DNA from: Oscillospiraceae bacterium
Lineage (GTDB): Bacteria; Bacillota; Clostridia; Oscillospirales; Oscillospiraceae
Reading direction: 5' to 3'
Length of the DNA: 64,000 nucleotides
Assembly (NCBI GenBank): GCA_902775985.1
Contig: CACYOR010000001.1
Coordinates: 1 to 64,000 of the forward strand
Shown here in pieces: positions 17,037 to 23,985 of the stretch; positions within the stretch are counted from its first letter, which is position 1, and the number at the start of each line of letters is the position of its first letter. The notes beneath the pieces are model-generated. The model searched no databases. It had not been told where the DNA came from and worked only from the letters and a program-made list of their open reading frames with translations. The translations under genes and the position numbers were made by a program.

Positions 17037-18314
17037 ATGAGATACTACCTTGCAATCGACATCGGCGCTTCCTCCGGGCGGCACATTGTGGGCTGGCTGG
17101 AGAAGGGCGTTTTAAAGACCGAGGAGGTCTATCGTTTCCCCAACGGCGTGACGGAGCTTGACGGGCATCTGACCTGGGATATCGACGCGCTGACAGAGCA
17201 CGTCAGGACCGGCGTGGATAAGGCGCTGGAGCGCTTCGGAAAAATCGAAAGTCTCTCCGTTGACACCTGGGGCGTGGATTGTGTGCTCCTGAAAGGGGAG
17301 GAGGAAGTCCGCCCCTGCTATGCCTACCGGGACAGCCGCACCGAGGCAGTGATCCCATTGGTGCACGAGAAGATGGCGTTTTCCGAACTGTACCGGCACA
17401 CGGGCATTCAGTTCCAGCCTTTTAACACCATCTATCAGCTTTATGCGGATAAGCTGGCCAGGCGGTTGGAGGGTGTTACGGATTTCCTGTTGATGCCGGA
17501 ATACCTGATGTACAAGCTTTGCGGCGTGAAAAGCCATGAATATACCAACGCCACCACCGGCGGAATGGTCTCAGCCGAGACAGGGGAGTACGACGTTTCG
17601 ATCCTCCATGCGCTGGACTTGCCCGCAGCGTTGTTCCATCCGCTGCAGCAGCCGGGGACGCTGATTGGGGACTACAAGGGCATCAAGGTTCGCCTCTGTG
17701 CGACCCACGACACCGGTTCGGCGGTGGAGGGGATCGACATGGAGAAAGACGCGCCCTATATCTCCTCCGGCACCTGGAGCCTGCTGGGCGTGAAGACTCC
17801 GAAGCCCATCACCGACGAGGCCTCCCAGCGGGCCAACTGGTCCAACGAGGGCGGTGTGGGCTATAACCGTTACCAGAAAAACATCATGGGCATGTGGCTC
17901 ATTAACCGCCTGCGGGATGAACTCTGCCCGGACAAAGCCTTTGGGGAGATCGTTTCCGAGGCGGAGGCCAGCAATTTCGAGGAGACGGTGGACGCCAATG
18001 CGGCGGCGTTCCTCGCGCCTGAGAGCATGAAGGCGGCCTTTGATGAGGCGCTCAATCGGAAGCCTCATACGGTGGGGGATTACTTCCGCTGTGCCTATCG
18101 GAGCCTGGCCCTGTGCTACGGAAACGCCATTGAGGAGCTGCAGCGCAACACCGGTAAGACTTACGACTGCATTTATATCGTGGGCGGGGGTGCGAAGAAT
18201 GCCTTCCTCAACCGCCTGACTGAGGAGACCAGCGGAAAAACAGTCATCGCCCTGCCCATTGAGGCGACAGCCATCGGCAACCTGAAAAGTCAAATCAACG
18301 CGGATCACATATAA
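17037..18314 (+). CDS. rhaB: Rhamnulokinase, C-terminally short
   Basis: 425 residues from ATG 17037, which has an ideal ACAGGAGG Shine-Dalgarno; the frame stays open further upstream but that part overlaps the regulator. FGGY-kinase features are intact: AIDIGASSGRHIVGW (phosphate 1 loop), VDTWGVDCVLL, CYAYRDSRT, TNATTGGM, CATHDTGSAV, YISSGTWSLLGV and YIVGGGAKNAFLN (adenosine motif). The product phosphorylates L-rhamnulose for RhaD. Known RhaB proteins are near 485-489 residues and continue after the ...EATAIGN motif for about 55 residues. Here the sequence diverges after GN and stops 10 residues later, with only 15 bases to the next start. This looks like a deletion of the C-terminal lid, and activity is uncertain. 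Confidence 0.88.
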   Translation: MRYYLAIDIGASSGRHIVGWLEKGVLKTEEVYRFPNGVTELDGHLTWDIDALTEHVRTGVDKALERFGKIESLSVDTWGVDCVLLKGEEEVRPCYAYRDSRTEAVIPLVHEKMAFSELYRHTGIQFQPFNTIYQLYADKLARRLEGVTDFLLMPEYLMYKLCGVKSHEYTNATTGGMVSAETGEYDVSILHALDLPAALFHPLQQPGTLIGDYKGIKVRLCATHDTGSAVEGIDMEKDAPYISSGTWSLLGVKTPKPITDEASQRANWSNEGGVGYNRYQKNIMGMWLINRLRDELCPDKAFGEIVSEAEASNFEETVDANAAAFLAPESMKAAFDEALNRKPHTVGDYFRCAYRSLALCYGNAIEELQRNTGKTYDCIYIVGGGAKNAFLNRLTEETSGKTVIALPIEATAIGNLKSQINADHI

Positions 18315-18329
18315 ACAGGAGGGAAAAGC

Positions 18330-19751
18330 ATGTTAGTCAACACCAAAGCACGCATCGGCGTATTCTCCATCGCGCTGGGCGCCTACCTGCCCCAGTTTCC
18401 GTCTCTGGTGCCTGAATTTGAGGCCCAGTATGCGGACTTCAAGAAGCGTATCCCCGACTCCGTTGAACTCATTGACGGCGGCCTGGTGACCACAAAGGAG
18501 TTGGCCATGGCAGCGGGGGATAAATTCCGCGCCGCGGACGTGGACCTGGTGATTCTCCAGTTGCTGACCTATGCCACCAGCTACAACATGCTGCCCGCCG
18601 TGCGGGATCTGGATGTGCCGGTGGTGCTGGTAAACCTGCAGAAGAAAAAAGCCCCCGACTATGCCAACACCGATACGGCCACCTGGCTGGGCACGCTCTA
18701 CGCCTGCGGCGCCGTGGGTGAGATGGTGGCGGATCTGGAGCGCGCCGGCAAGCGCCACGCGGTCATCACCGGCGTGGTGGAGGGCGGCGACCCCGAAGTG
18801 GACGCCGAGATCGCCGACTGGTGCCGCGCCGCCCAGGTGCGCCGGAGATTCCGGGACACCAACCTGGCCCAGATCGGCCGTCCCTATCCCGGCATGATGG
18901 ATCTCTACATCGACGAGACCAACCTTTACCACCGGATGTTCCTCTACACCAAGCAGTTTGACTGGGAAAAGATGTGGGCCATCGCCGACAACATCACCGA
19001 CGAGGACGCCATCCGCGCCAAGGCCCAGGATATTCTGGACACCTTCGATATCGAGGGCGGCGGCACGATCGAAAAGGTCTGGGACATGGCCAAGTATGTG
19101 GTCGCCTTTGAGCAGTGGGTCAAGGACGAGCAGCTGGGCTTTGTGGCCAGCCACTACGACGGCTTCGCCCAGGGAGTCGCCGGCAAGCTGGACAGCATGC
19201 TGATTCCCGCCTTCTCCATGCTCATCAAGCAGGGGACCGCCTGCGCCGTCGAGGGCGATATCAAGGTCGCCATGGCCATGAGCATTCTCAAGACCATCTC
19301 CGGTATGGGCCAGCTGAGCGAGATGTACTCCATCGACTTTGACGAGGACATCTGTATCATCGGCCACTCCGGCAGCGGCGATGCGGATATTTCCAAGGCC
19401 AAGAAGCCCACCATGAAGATCGTCCCGGTGTTCCACGGCAAGACCGGCGGCGGCTATCTGACCCAGTTCTATCCCGCCGAGGGCCCGGTCACCTATCTGG
19501 GCATCACGCAGGATCGAGACGGTCACTTCAAGTTTGTCGTGGCCGAGGGCGTGAACGAGCCCGGCCCCATCTTCACCTTTGGCGATACCAATATGCGCAC
19601 CCGTTTCACCTGTGGCGCGCGGGACTTCTGCAATCGCTGGAGCGAGGCCGGCCCCACCCACCATATGGCCGCCGCCTCCGGTCGCTGGATCGATACCATC
19701 CTCAAGGTAGCGAAGATCTTTAACGTCCCGGTGGACGTGATTACGAGATAA
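18330..19751 (+). CDS. L-arabinose/L-fucose isomerase-family protein (probable ketose-forming isomerase for rhamnose)
   Basis: 473 residues with CAGGAGGG before ATG 18330. It is of AraA/FucI fold type (COG2160/COG2407-like): an N-terminal Rossmann-like part with IALGAYLPQFPSL and LQLLTYATSYNMLPAV, a middle part with ITGVVEGGDPEVDAE, and a C-terminal part with the likely metal Glu in CAVEGDIKVAMAM and EDICIIGHSGSGDAD. Classical RhaA and RhaI are not visible in the cluster, while the flanking genes are rhamnulokinase and rhamnulose-1-phosphate aldolase. I therefore infer that this enzyme makes L-rhamnulose. An L-arabinose or L-fucose isomerase activity is the alternative. Confidence 0.8.
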   Translation: MLVNTKARIGVFSIALGAYLPQFPSLVPEFEAQYADFKKRIPDSVELIDGGLVTTKELAMAAGDKFRAADVDLVILQLLTYATSYNMLPAVRDLDVPVVLVNLQKKKAPDYANTDTATWLGTLYACGAVGEMVADLERAGKRHAVITGVVEGGDPEVDAEIADWCRAAQVRRRFRDTNLAQIGRPYPGMMDLYIDETNLYHRMFLYTKQFDWEKMWAIADNITDEDAIRAKAQDILDTFDIEGGGTIEKVWDMAKYVVAFEQWVKDEQLGFVASHYDGFAQGVAGKLDSMLIPAFSMLIKQGTACAVEGDIKVAMAMSILKTISGMGQLSEMYSIDFDEDICIIGHSGSGDADISKAKKPTMKIVPVFHGKTGGGYLTQFYPAEGPVTYLGITQDRDGHFKFVVAEGVNEPGPIFTFGDTNMRTRFTCGARDFCNRWSEAGPTHHMAAASGRWIDTILKVAKIFNVPVDVITR

Positions 19752-19764
19752 AAGGAGATTTAAC

Positions 19765-20577
19765 ATGAAAGACATTCTGACTGCCCCCTTCATGGTGGAG
19801 ATGATCCGCACCACCACCAACATGTACAATCACGGCTGGGACGAGCGCAACGGCGGCAACATCAGCCTGCTGCTGGATGAGAAGGAAGTTAAGGAGTATC
19901 TGGACACCGACAAGGTTCTGCGCACGATTCCCACCGGCTTCTCCGCGCCCGAGCTGGAAGGGAAGTACTTCCTGGTCACCGGCACCGGCAAGTACTTTAA
20001 GAACGTCCAGTACGCACCCGACGTGAACCTGGGTCTGGTCCGCCTGACCGACGGCGGCGAGAGCGCTGAACTCCTCTGGGGTTACAGCGATGGCGGCAAG
20101 TTCACCTCCGAGTTTCCCGCCCACATGATGAGCCATGTGGCCCGCCTCAAGGTGGATCCGGAGAACCATGTGGTCATGCACTGCCATCCGGCCAATCTCC
20201 TGGCCATGACCTATGTGCACACGCTGGACGAGCGGGAATTCACCCGCACCCTCTGGCAGATGTGCACCGAGTGCATTGTGGTTTTCCCGGACGGCGTCAA
20301 CGTCCTGCCCTGGATGCTCTGCGGCACCAATGAGATCGGCGAGGCCACGGCCGAGAAGATGGCCACGGCCCGTCTGGTGGTCTGGTCCCTCCACGGCATC
20401 TACGGCACCGGCAAGGATCTGGACGAGACCTTCGGCCTCATCGAGACCGCTGAGAAGGCCGCGGAGATCTACATGAAGATCGCCCATCTGCCCCGCGTGA
20501 ACACCATCACCGACGACATGATGCATCAGCTGGAGGCGCGCTTCGGCGTAAAGGGCCGCGAGGGCTACCTCGACTAA
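19765..20577 (+). CDS. rhaD: Rhamnulose-1-phosphate aldolase
   Basis: 270 residues, close to the E. coli length of 274. It is a class II zinc aldolase of the AraD/FucA fold: NGGNIS near residue 30, catalytic Glu116 in SEFPAHMM, and zinc ligands His139 and His141 in MHCHP plus His210 in SLHGIYG. The spacings match the E. coli RhaD residues with an offset of one or two. It cleaves L-rhamnulose-1-phosphate to DHAP and L-lactaldehyde in the cytoplasm. It lies 13 bases after the isomerase gene with an AAAAGGAG Shine-Dalgarno. The lactaldehyde is handled by the next gene. Confidence 0.95.
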   Translation: MKDILTAPFMVEMIRTTTNMYNHGWDERNGGNISLLLDEKEVKEYLDTDKVLRTIPTGFSAPELEGKYFLVTGTGKYFKNVQYAPDVNLGLVRLTDGGESAELLWGYSDGGKFTSEFPAHMMSHVARLKVDPENHVVMHCHPANLLAMTYVHTLDEREFTRTLWQMCTECIVVFPDGVNVLPWMLCGTNEIGEATAEKMATARLVVWSLHGIYGTGKDLDETFGLIETAEKAAEIYMKIAHLPRVNTITDDMMHQLEARFGVKGREGYLD

Positions 20578-20601
20578 ACTCTGTAATCCATGAGCATGCT
20601 C

Positions 20602-20630
20602 TTTACAAAGGGTATGCTCTGGTGTATAAT
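20602..20630 (+). promoter_or_regulatory. Strong sigma-A promoter of the lactaldehyde reductase gene
   Basis: TTTACA (20602-20607), a 17-base spacer and consensus TATAAT (20625-20630). An imperfect GAGCATGC/GTATGCTC inverted repeat overlaps the -35 box (about 20592-20619). Confidence 0.8.
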
Positions 20631-20667
20631 CCACATTGCCAAATGATTAACGAAAGGAAGCTTCAAC

Positions 20668-21816
20668 ATGGCTAATCGTATCGTACTCAATCCCGTTTCC
20701 TATCATGGTGTCGGCGCCGTTAAAGAGATCGGCGGAGAGCTGAGCCGCCGCGGCTACAAGCGCGCCTTCATCGCCTCCGGCCGTCACGTTGTCAAGTCCG
20801 GTGAGATCAAGAAGATCACCGACGTCCTGGACGAGATCGGTGTTCAGTACACCTTCTATACCGATATCAAGCCCAACCCCACCATTGAGAATGTTCAGAA
20901 CGGCGTGAAGGCCTTCCAGGCCTTCGGCGCTGACTGCATCATCGCTGTGGGCGGCGGTTCCGTCATGGATACCTCCAAGGCCATCGGCATCATCGTGAAC
21001 AACCCCGAGTTTGCCGACGTCCGTTCTCTCGAGGGCGTGGCCCCCACCAAGCAGCACGCTGTCTTTACCATCGCTGTGCCCACCACCGCCGGCACCGCCG
21101 CTGAGGTCACCATCAACTACGTCATCACCGACGTGGAGAAGAAGCGCAAGTTCGTCTGCGTGGACGTGAACGATATCCCCGAGGTCGCCGTGGTCGATCC
21201 CGAGATGATGTACTCCATGCCCAAGCCCCTGACCGCCGCCACCGGTATGGACGCTCTGACCCACGCCATCGAGGGCTATATCACCAAGGGCCACTGCGCC
21301 ATCTCCGATATGTTCCATCTGGAGGCCATCCGCCTGATCGCCAAGAATCTGCGCGCCGCTGTCGAGAACGACGAGGCCGGCCGCGAGGGTATGGCTCTGG
21401 GCCAGTATATCGCCGGTATGGGCTTTAGTAACGTGGGTCTCGGCATTGTCCACTCCATGGCTCACGGCCTGTCCGCCCTGTATGACACTCCCCACGGCGT
21501 GGCCTGCGCGATCCTGCTGCCCCTGGGTCTGGAGTACAACATGCCCGTCGCCGGCGAGCGCTACCGTGCCATCGGCAAGGCCATGGAGGTCCCCTATATT
21601 GACAGCATGAACGACGAAGAGGCCGCCAAGGCCACCATCGCCGCTGTCAAGAAGCTGGGCGCCGATGTGGGTATCCCCGCCGACCTCAAGGAGATCGTCA
21701 AGGACGAGGACGTGCAGTTCCTGTCCGAGAGCGCTTTTGCCGACGCCTGCTGCCCGGGCAACCCCCGCGACACCAGCGTGGAAGAGATCGCAGCTCTGTA
21801 CCGCAGCCTGATGTAA
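20668..21816 (+). CDS. fucO: Lactaldehyde reductase (iron-containing alcohol dehydrogenase)
   Basis: 382 residues with AAAGGAAG before ATG 20668. FucO signatures include the opening RIVLNPVSYHGVGAV, the NAD-binding GGGSVMDTSKA, and the iron ligands Asp195, His199, His262 and His276 (GMDALTHAIEGY and VHSMAHGLSALYDTPHG). These align with E. coli FucO Asp196/His200/His263/His277. The enzyme reduces L-lactaldehyde from RhaD to 1,2-propanediol, regenerating NAD+ during anaerobic growth on rhamnose. It has its own strong promoter rather than relying on the rhaB transcript. Codon choice is very regular, suggesting high expression. Confidence 0.93.
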   Translation: MANRIVLNPVSYHGVGAVKEIGGELSRRGYKRAFIASGRHVVKSGEIKKITDVLDEIGVQYTFYTDIKPNPTIENVQNGVKAFQAFGADCIIAVGGGSVMDTSKAIGIIVNNPEFADVRSLEGVAPTKQHAVFTIAVPTTAGTAAEVTINYVITDVEKKRKFVCVDVNDIPEVAVVDPEMMYSMPKPLTAATGMDALTHAIEGYITKGHCAISDMFHLEAIRLIAKNLRAAVENDEAGREGMALGQYIAGMGFSNVGLGIVHSMAHGLSALYDTPHGVACAILLPLGLEYNMPVAGERYRAIGKAMEVPYIDSMNDEEAAKATIAAVKKLGADVGIPADLKEIVKDEDVQFLSESAFADACCPGNPRDTSVEEIAALYRSLM

Positions 21817-21975
21817 GACCGAAAGCTTTATAAAAGATCTGAGCCGGGAGCGTTTGCTCTCGGCTCAAGCTGTTGACAAAGTGTCAACAGCTTGAGGCAC
21901 AAAAATGAGAACTTCCATAAAAGTTCCCATTTTTGTGTGGATCAAACTCGAGAGGGAATAACCAATCCCCTCTCG

Positions 21976-22015
21976 AGCTCTCCCCATGCGTATCCAGCTC
22001 TCCCCATGCGTATCC
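21976..22015 (+). repeat. Tandem duplication of a 20-bp unit
   Basis: Two exact head-to-tail copies (21976-21995 and 21996-22015) of AGCTCTCCCCATGCGTATCC. The unit begins at the end of the 10-bp palindrome arm. Two copies with no spacer do not make a CRISPR array. Confidence 0.9.
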
Positions 22016-22046
22016 ATGCTTGGCTACATGGGTTTGTCTACAGTCT

Positions 22047-22076
22047 GAGCCGGGAGCATTTGCTCCCGGCTCTTTT
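22047..22076 (+). terminator. Terminator-like hairpin, second copy
   Basis: A perfect 11-bp stem with a 4-base loop is followed by TTTT. It is a near-duplicate of the hairpin at 21841, which lacks the T-run. It probably ends transcription coming from fucO. Confidence 0.75.
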
Positions 22077-22120
22077 GGTGGGTAAAAAGGCATTAGGCAA
22101 CAGGCAGTAAGGCATTAGAT

Positions 22121-22180
22121 AACAAAACGGCCACCCCAGCCGGGGTGACCGTTTATCATTGGTGCGGGAGAAGGGACTTG
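22121..22180 (-). repeat. Second copy of a tRNA-Leu 3' end plus its terminator
   Basis: 22160-22180 is identical over 21 bases to the CCA end and T-arm half of the tRNA-Leu gene (22340-22360). It is preceded by a hairpin (22127-22137/22142-22152) organised like the real tRNA terminator. The rest of the tRNA is absent, so this is a tRNA remnant or a duplicated attachment-like end, not a functional tRNA. Confidence 0.75.
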
Positions 22181-22288
22181 CATGCATTCCTTCGCTTGCG
22201 TGAGACGCGAAGGAATAAAGGTATTCGCCAGTGTGCGCACTGGCTCATGCACACGCCACTGGCGTGTGCAGACATAATTCAAGTCCCT
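22172..22288. other. Cloverleaf-like palindromic element
   Basis: An outer 9-bp inverted repeat (22172-22180 with 22280-22288), whose left arm is the tRNA T-arm remnant, encloses three consecutive hairpins. These are 22186-22195/22207-22216 (10 bp), 22227-22233/22238-22244 (7 bp) and 22248-22258/22260-22270 (11 bp counted to the centre). The element can fold into a four-stem junction on either strand. No coding capacity was recognised. Confidence 0.65.
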
Positions 22289-22296
22289 ATCATCGG

Positions 22297-22331
22297 ATAA
22301 AACAAAACAGCCATCCCGTTGGGACGACTGT
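22297..22331 (-). terminator. Terminator of tRNA-Leu
   Basis: Leftward hairpin (22307-22317 with 22321-22331, including G-U pairs) followed on the minus strand by TTTTGTTTTAT. It lies immediately after the tRNA CCA end. Confidence 0.85.
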
Positions 22332-22339
22332 CTTGTTTA

Positions 22340-22428
22340 TGGTGCGGGAGAAGGGACTTGAACCCTCACGTCTATGGTGGAACACAGGCACCTCAAGCCT
22401 GCCTGTCTACCTATTCCAGCACTCCCGC
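22340..22428 (-). tRNA. tRNA-Leu (anticodon GAG)
   Basis: The 7-bp acceptor stem GCGGGAG/CTCCCGC is perfect, with an encoded CCA (22340-22342 on the minus strand). The anticodon stem CAGGC/GCCTG encloses loop TTGAGGT, giving anticodon GAG, which reads CUC and CUU. A long variable arm and the GGTTCAAGTCC T-arm are present, as expected for a class II tRNA-Leu. A consensus promoter lies 72 bases upstream and a terminator immediately downstream, so it is a stand-alone transcription unit. Confidence 0.95.
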
Positions 22429-22500
22429 TTATAGCCGATGCTTCGGCTCCATTGAAAGCCGCTTGCATCATAATGGCATGCCACATTTAAGGCAGATGTT

Positions 22501-22528
22501 ATTATAGCAGAGAATGCCGACTTGTCAA
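22501..22528 (-). promoter_or_regulatory. Consensus promoter of tRNA-Leu
   Basis: Leftward TTGACA (22523-22528), a 16-base spacer and TATAAT (22501-22506), both perfect consensus. The -35 box overlaps the stop codon region of the adjacent leftward membrane-protein gene. Confidence 0.9.
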
Positions 22529-23742
22529 GTCCTTTTTTTCGTCTTTTTCGAAGAGTGCGTACCGGCCAGATAACAGATCAGCGCCAGTGCGAAAGCCACG
22601 ATCAAGGCTGCCGAGCCGTAACGCATGGGCAGCAGGTAGCGCATTTTCAGATAGGCGTGATAGCCCAGAAGCGAGGCAAACTGCACCAGCGGAGCGGCCA
22701 GAAAATAGCCGGGGAGGGAAAAGGAGAGGATCAGGGATAGAATATCGGCGGCGTAGAAATAGCGCTCATGCATGTGCGGCAGCAGAAAGGGAATCCCGAT
22801 GGCGAACATCAGCGCCATGCCCAGTATCGCCTGATCGCTCAGGCGGCCCCGGTTGATCCAGGCCACGCCCAGCATATTAAAGAGGAACACAAACGCGGCC
22901 ACGATGGCGATAACGGAGGCGGTTGCGGCGTCCTGGACATTCCAGAAGATGGCGAACACAGAAGGGGAGTTGTAGTTCAGGCCCGCGCCGATGCTTCCTG
23001 TCTGAGAGGCATAGAGGGTCACCGTGTCCAGGAAAGGCCGCCCCAGCAGCACGGCGGGGAGTACCAGCAGCACATAGCTCAGCGGAAAGAGGAGGAAATC
23101 CGTCCAGCGAAATTTGCCCTTGAACCAGAGAACGACATAGATGGGGAGAACAAACACCGCCTGAAGCTTAAAGCCGAAAGCCAAAGCGGCACAGATCATG
23201 GACGTTTTGGGTCGGCCGGAGAGCGCCAGCTCAATCCCGAGGATCAGCAGCGCGACATAAATGCTGTCACACTGGCTCCATACCGCGCTGTTAAGATAGA
23301 CGGTAGGAAGAAACAGCACCGCGAAAAAGCAGGCGAGACGCCGACCGGTGCTCTTGGTAAATCGGCCGGTGAGGCGTGCGGAGGCCCAGGCCAGCAGCAC
23401 ATCGAAGCTCACGCTCAGCCACTTGATCAGATACAGATCTTTTACAGGAACGTAGGAGAAGAGGGCGAGAAAATAGAGATAGGGGATGTTATAGTTTCCG
23501 ACCGGGTATTTCATCGCGGCAAAGCCGCCGTTCTGCCGGTAAAAGGCCGCCCAGCGGGAGAGAAAATTCTGATAGTCCAGCGTCTCATAGTCAAAGGCCC
23601 AGAGGCGCAGACCCATGGCCAGCAGGATCAGCAGCGAGGCGAGAAGCCAGGCCGCCTGGCTGCGCAGCAGCCCCTCGCGAAAGAGAAGAAGCAGGGCCAG
23701 AGCCGTGCTGAAGGTCATCAGAGCAACAAGAATCCAGTTCAT
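22525..23742 (-). CDS. Integral membrane glycosyltransferase-like protein (GPI18/DUF2029 type)
   Basis: 405 residues from ATG 23742, with about ten hydrophobic helices. An early loop after the second helix has the FDYETLDYQNFLSRW segment typical of GT-C mannosyltransferase-like proteins (an Asp/Glu-containing first loop), and SAVWSQCDSIYVAL and KLQAVFVLP match the COG5542 pattern. Such proteins transfer sugars from polyprenyl-phosphate donors outside the membrane. A GtrA/GT2 pair elsewhere in this window could supply such a donor, but that link is speculative. The start is uncertain: an in-frame TTG at 23781 extends the protein through a hairpin. The end abuts the tRNA promoter. Confidence 0.82.
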   Translation of the reverse strand: MNWILVALMTFSTALALLLLFREGLLRSQAAWLLASLLILLAMGLRLWAFDYETLDYQNFLSRWAAFYRQNGGFAAMKYPVGNYNIPYLYFLALFSYVPVKDLYLIKWLSVSFDVLLAWASARLTGRFTKSTGRRLACFFAVLFLPTVYLNSAVWSQCDSIYVALLILGIELALSGRPKTSMICAALAFGFKLQAVFVLPIYVVLWFKGKFRWTDFLLFPLSYVLLVLPAVLLGRPFLDTVTLYASQTGSIGAGLNYNSPSVFAIFWNVQDAATASVIAIVAAFVFLFNMLGVAWINRGRLSDQAILGMALMFAIGIPFLLPHMHERYFYAADILSLILSFSLPGYFLAAPLVQFASLLGYHAYLKMRYLLPMRYGSAALIVAFALALICYLAGTHSSKKTKKRT

Positions 23743-23748
23743 AGGCAG

Positions 23749-23778
23749 AAAAAACACACGGGAGCCAAACAGCTCCCG
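23749..23778 (-). promoter_or_regulatory. Hairpin with T-run just upstream of the membrane-protein start (possible attenuator)
   Basis: On the minus strand a 7-bp stem (23772-23778 with 23759-23765) is followed by TGTGTTTTTT, then ATG 23742 after a few bases. It has the form of an intrinsic terminator located in the leader, or inside the frame if translation starts at TTG 23781. Confidence 0.5.
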
Positions 23779-23807
23779 CAAAAACCCTCAAATTCACAAA
23801 ATAATGC

Positions 23808-23837
23808 TTGACTTTCTATCCGCAGCGATGGTACAAT
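23808..23837 (+). promoter_or_regulatory. Promoter of rpoBC
   Basis: TTGACT (23808-23813), an 18-base spacer and TACAAT (23832-23837), leaving a leader of about 140 bases before rpoB. A weaker second candidate is TTCAGT (23891-23896), a 17-base spacer and TAAAAT (23914-23919). Confidence 0.65.
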
Positions 23838-23985
23838 AGCTTGCCATATGTGCAGGGGGGAAGGGCATCCTGCCCCATCCTTCATCTGTGTTCAGTATAG
23901 CAGTATGGAACGTTAAAATCAATGCCAGGGATGAAAAAACTTAAAACTTACCCGGGCGTTTCAAAACGATAAGGAGAGTGCGCCA

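Larger units (their letters stand above)
21841..22076. repeat. Palindrome cassette bounded by two copies of one terminator-like hairpin
   Basis: The segment opens with the hairpin 21841-21851/21856-21866 and closes with a near-identical hairpin (22047-22057/22062-22072). Between them lie a 15-bp perfect stem (21864-21878/21882-21896) that competes with the first hairpin, a 17-bp stem with one mismatch (21898-21914/21921-21937), a 10-bp stem (21947-21956/21968-21977) and a 20-bp tandem repeat. No credible coding frame was seen. Confidence 0.8.

Noticed and set aside
18250..18330. Frameshift as the cause of the short rhamnulokinase.
   Set aside because: No alternative frame in the 80 bases before the next gene could encode the missing ~55 residues.
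21976..22015. Possible CRISPR array.
   Set aside because: Only two copies without spacers, and no cas genes in the window.
22231..22507. Two short plus-strand frames giving GLEPSRLWWNTGT- and RRDLNPHVYGG-type peptides.
   Set aside because: These are well-known false proteins made by translating across a tRNA-Leu gene.
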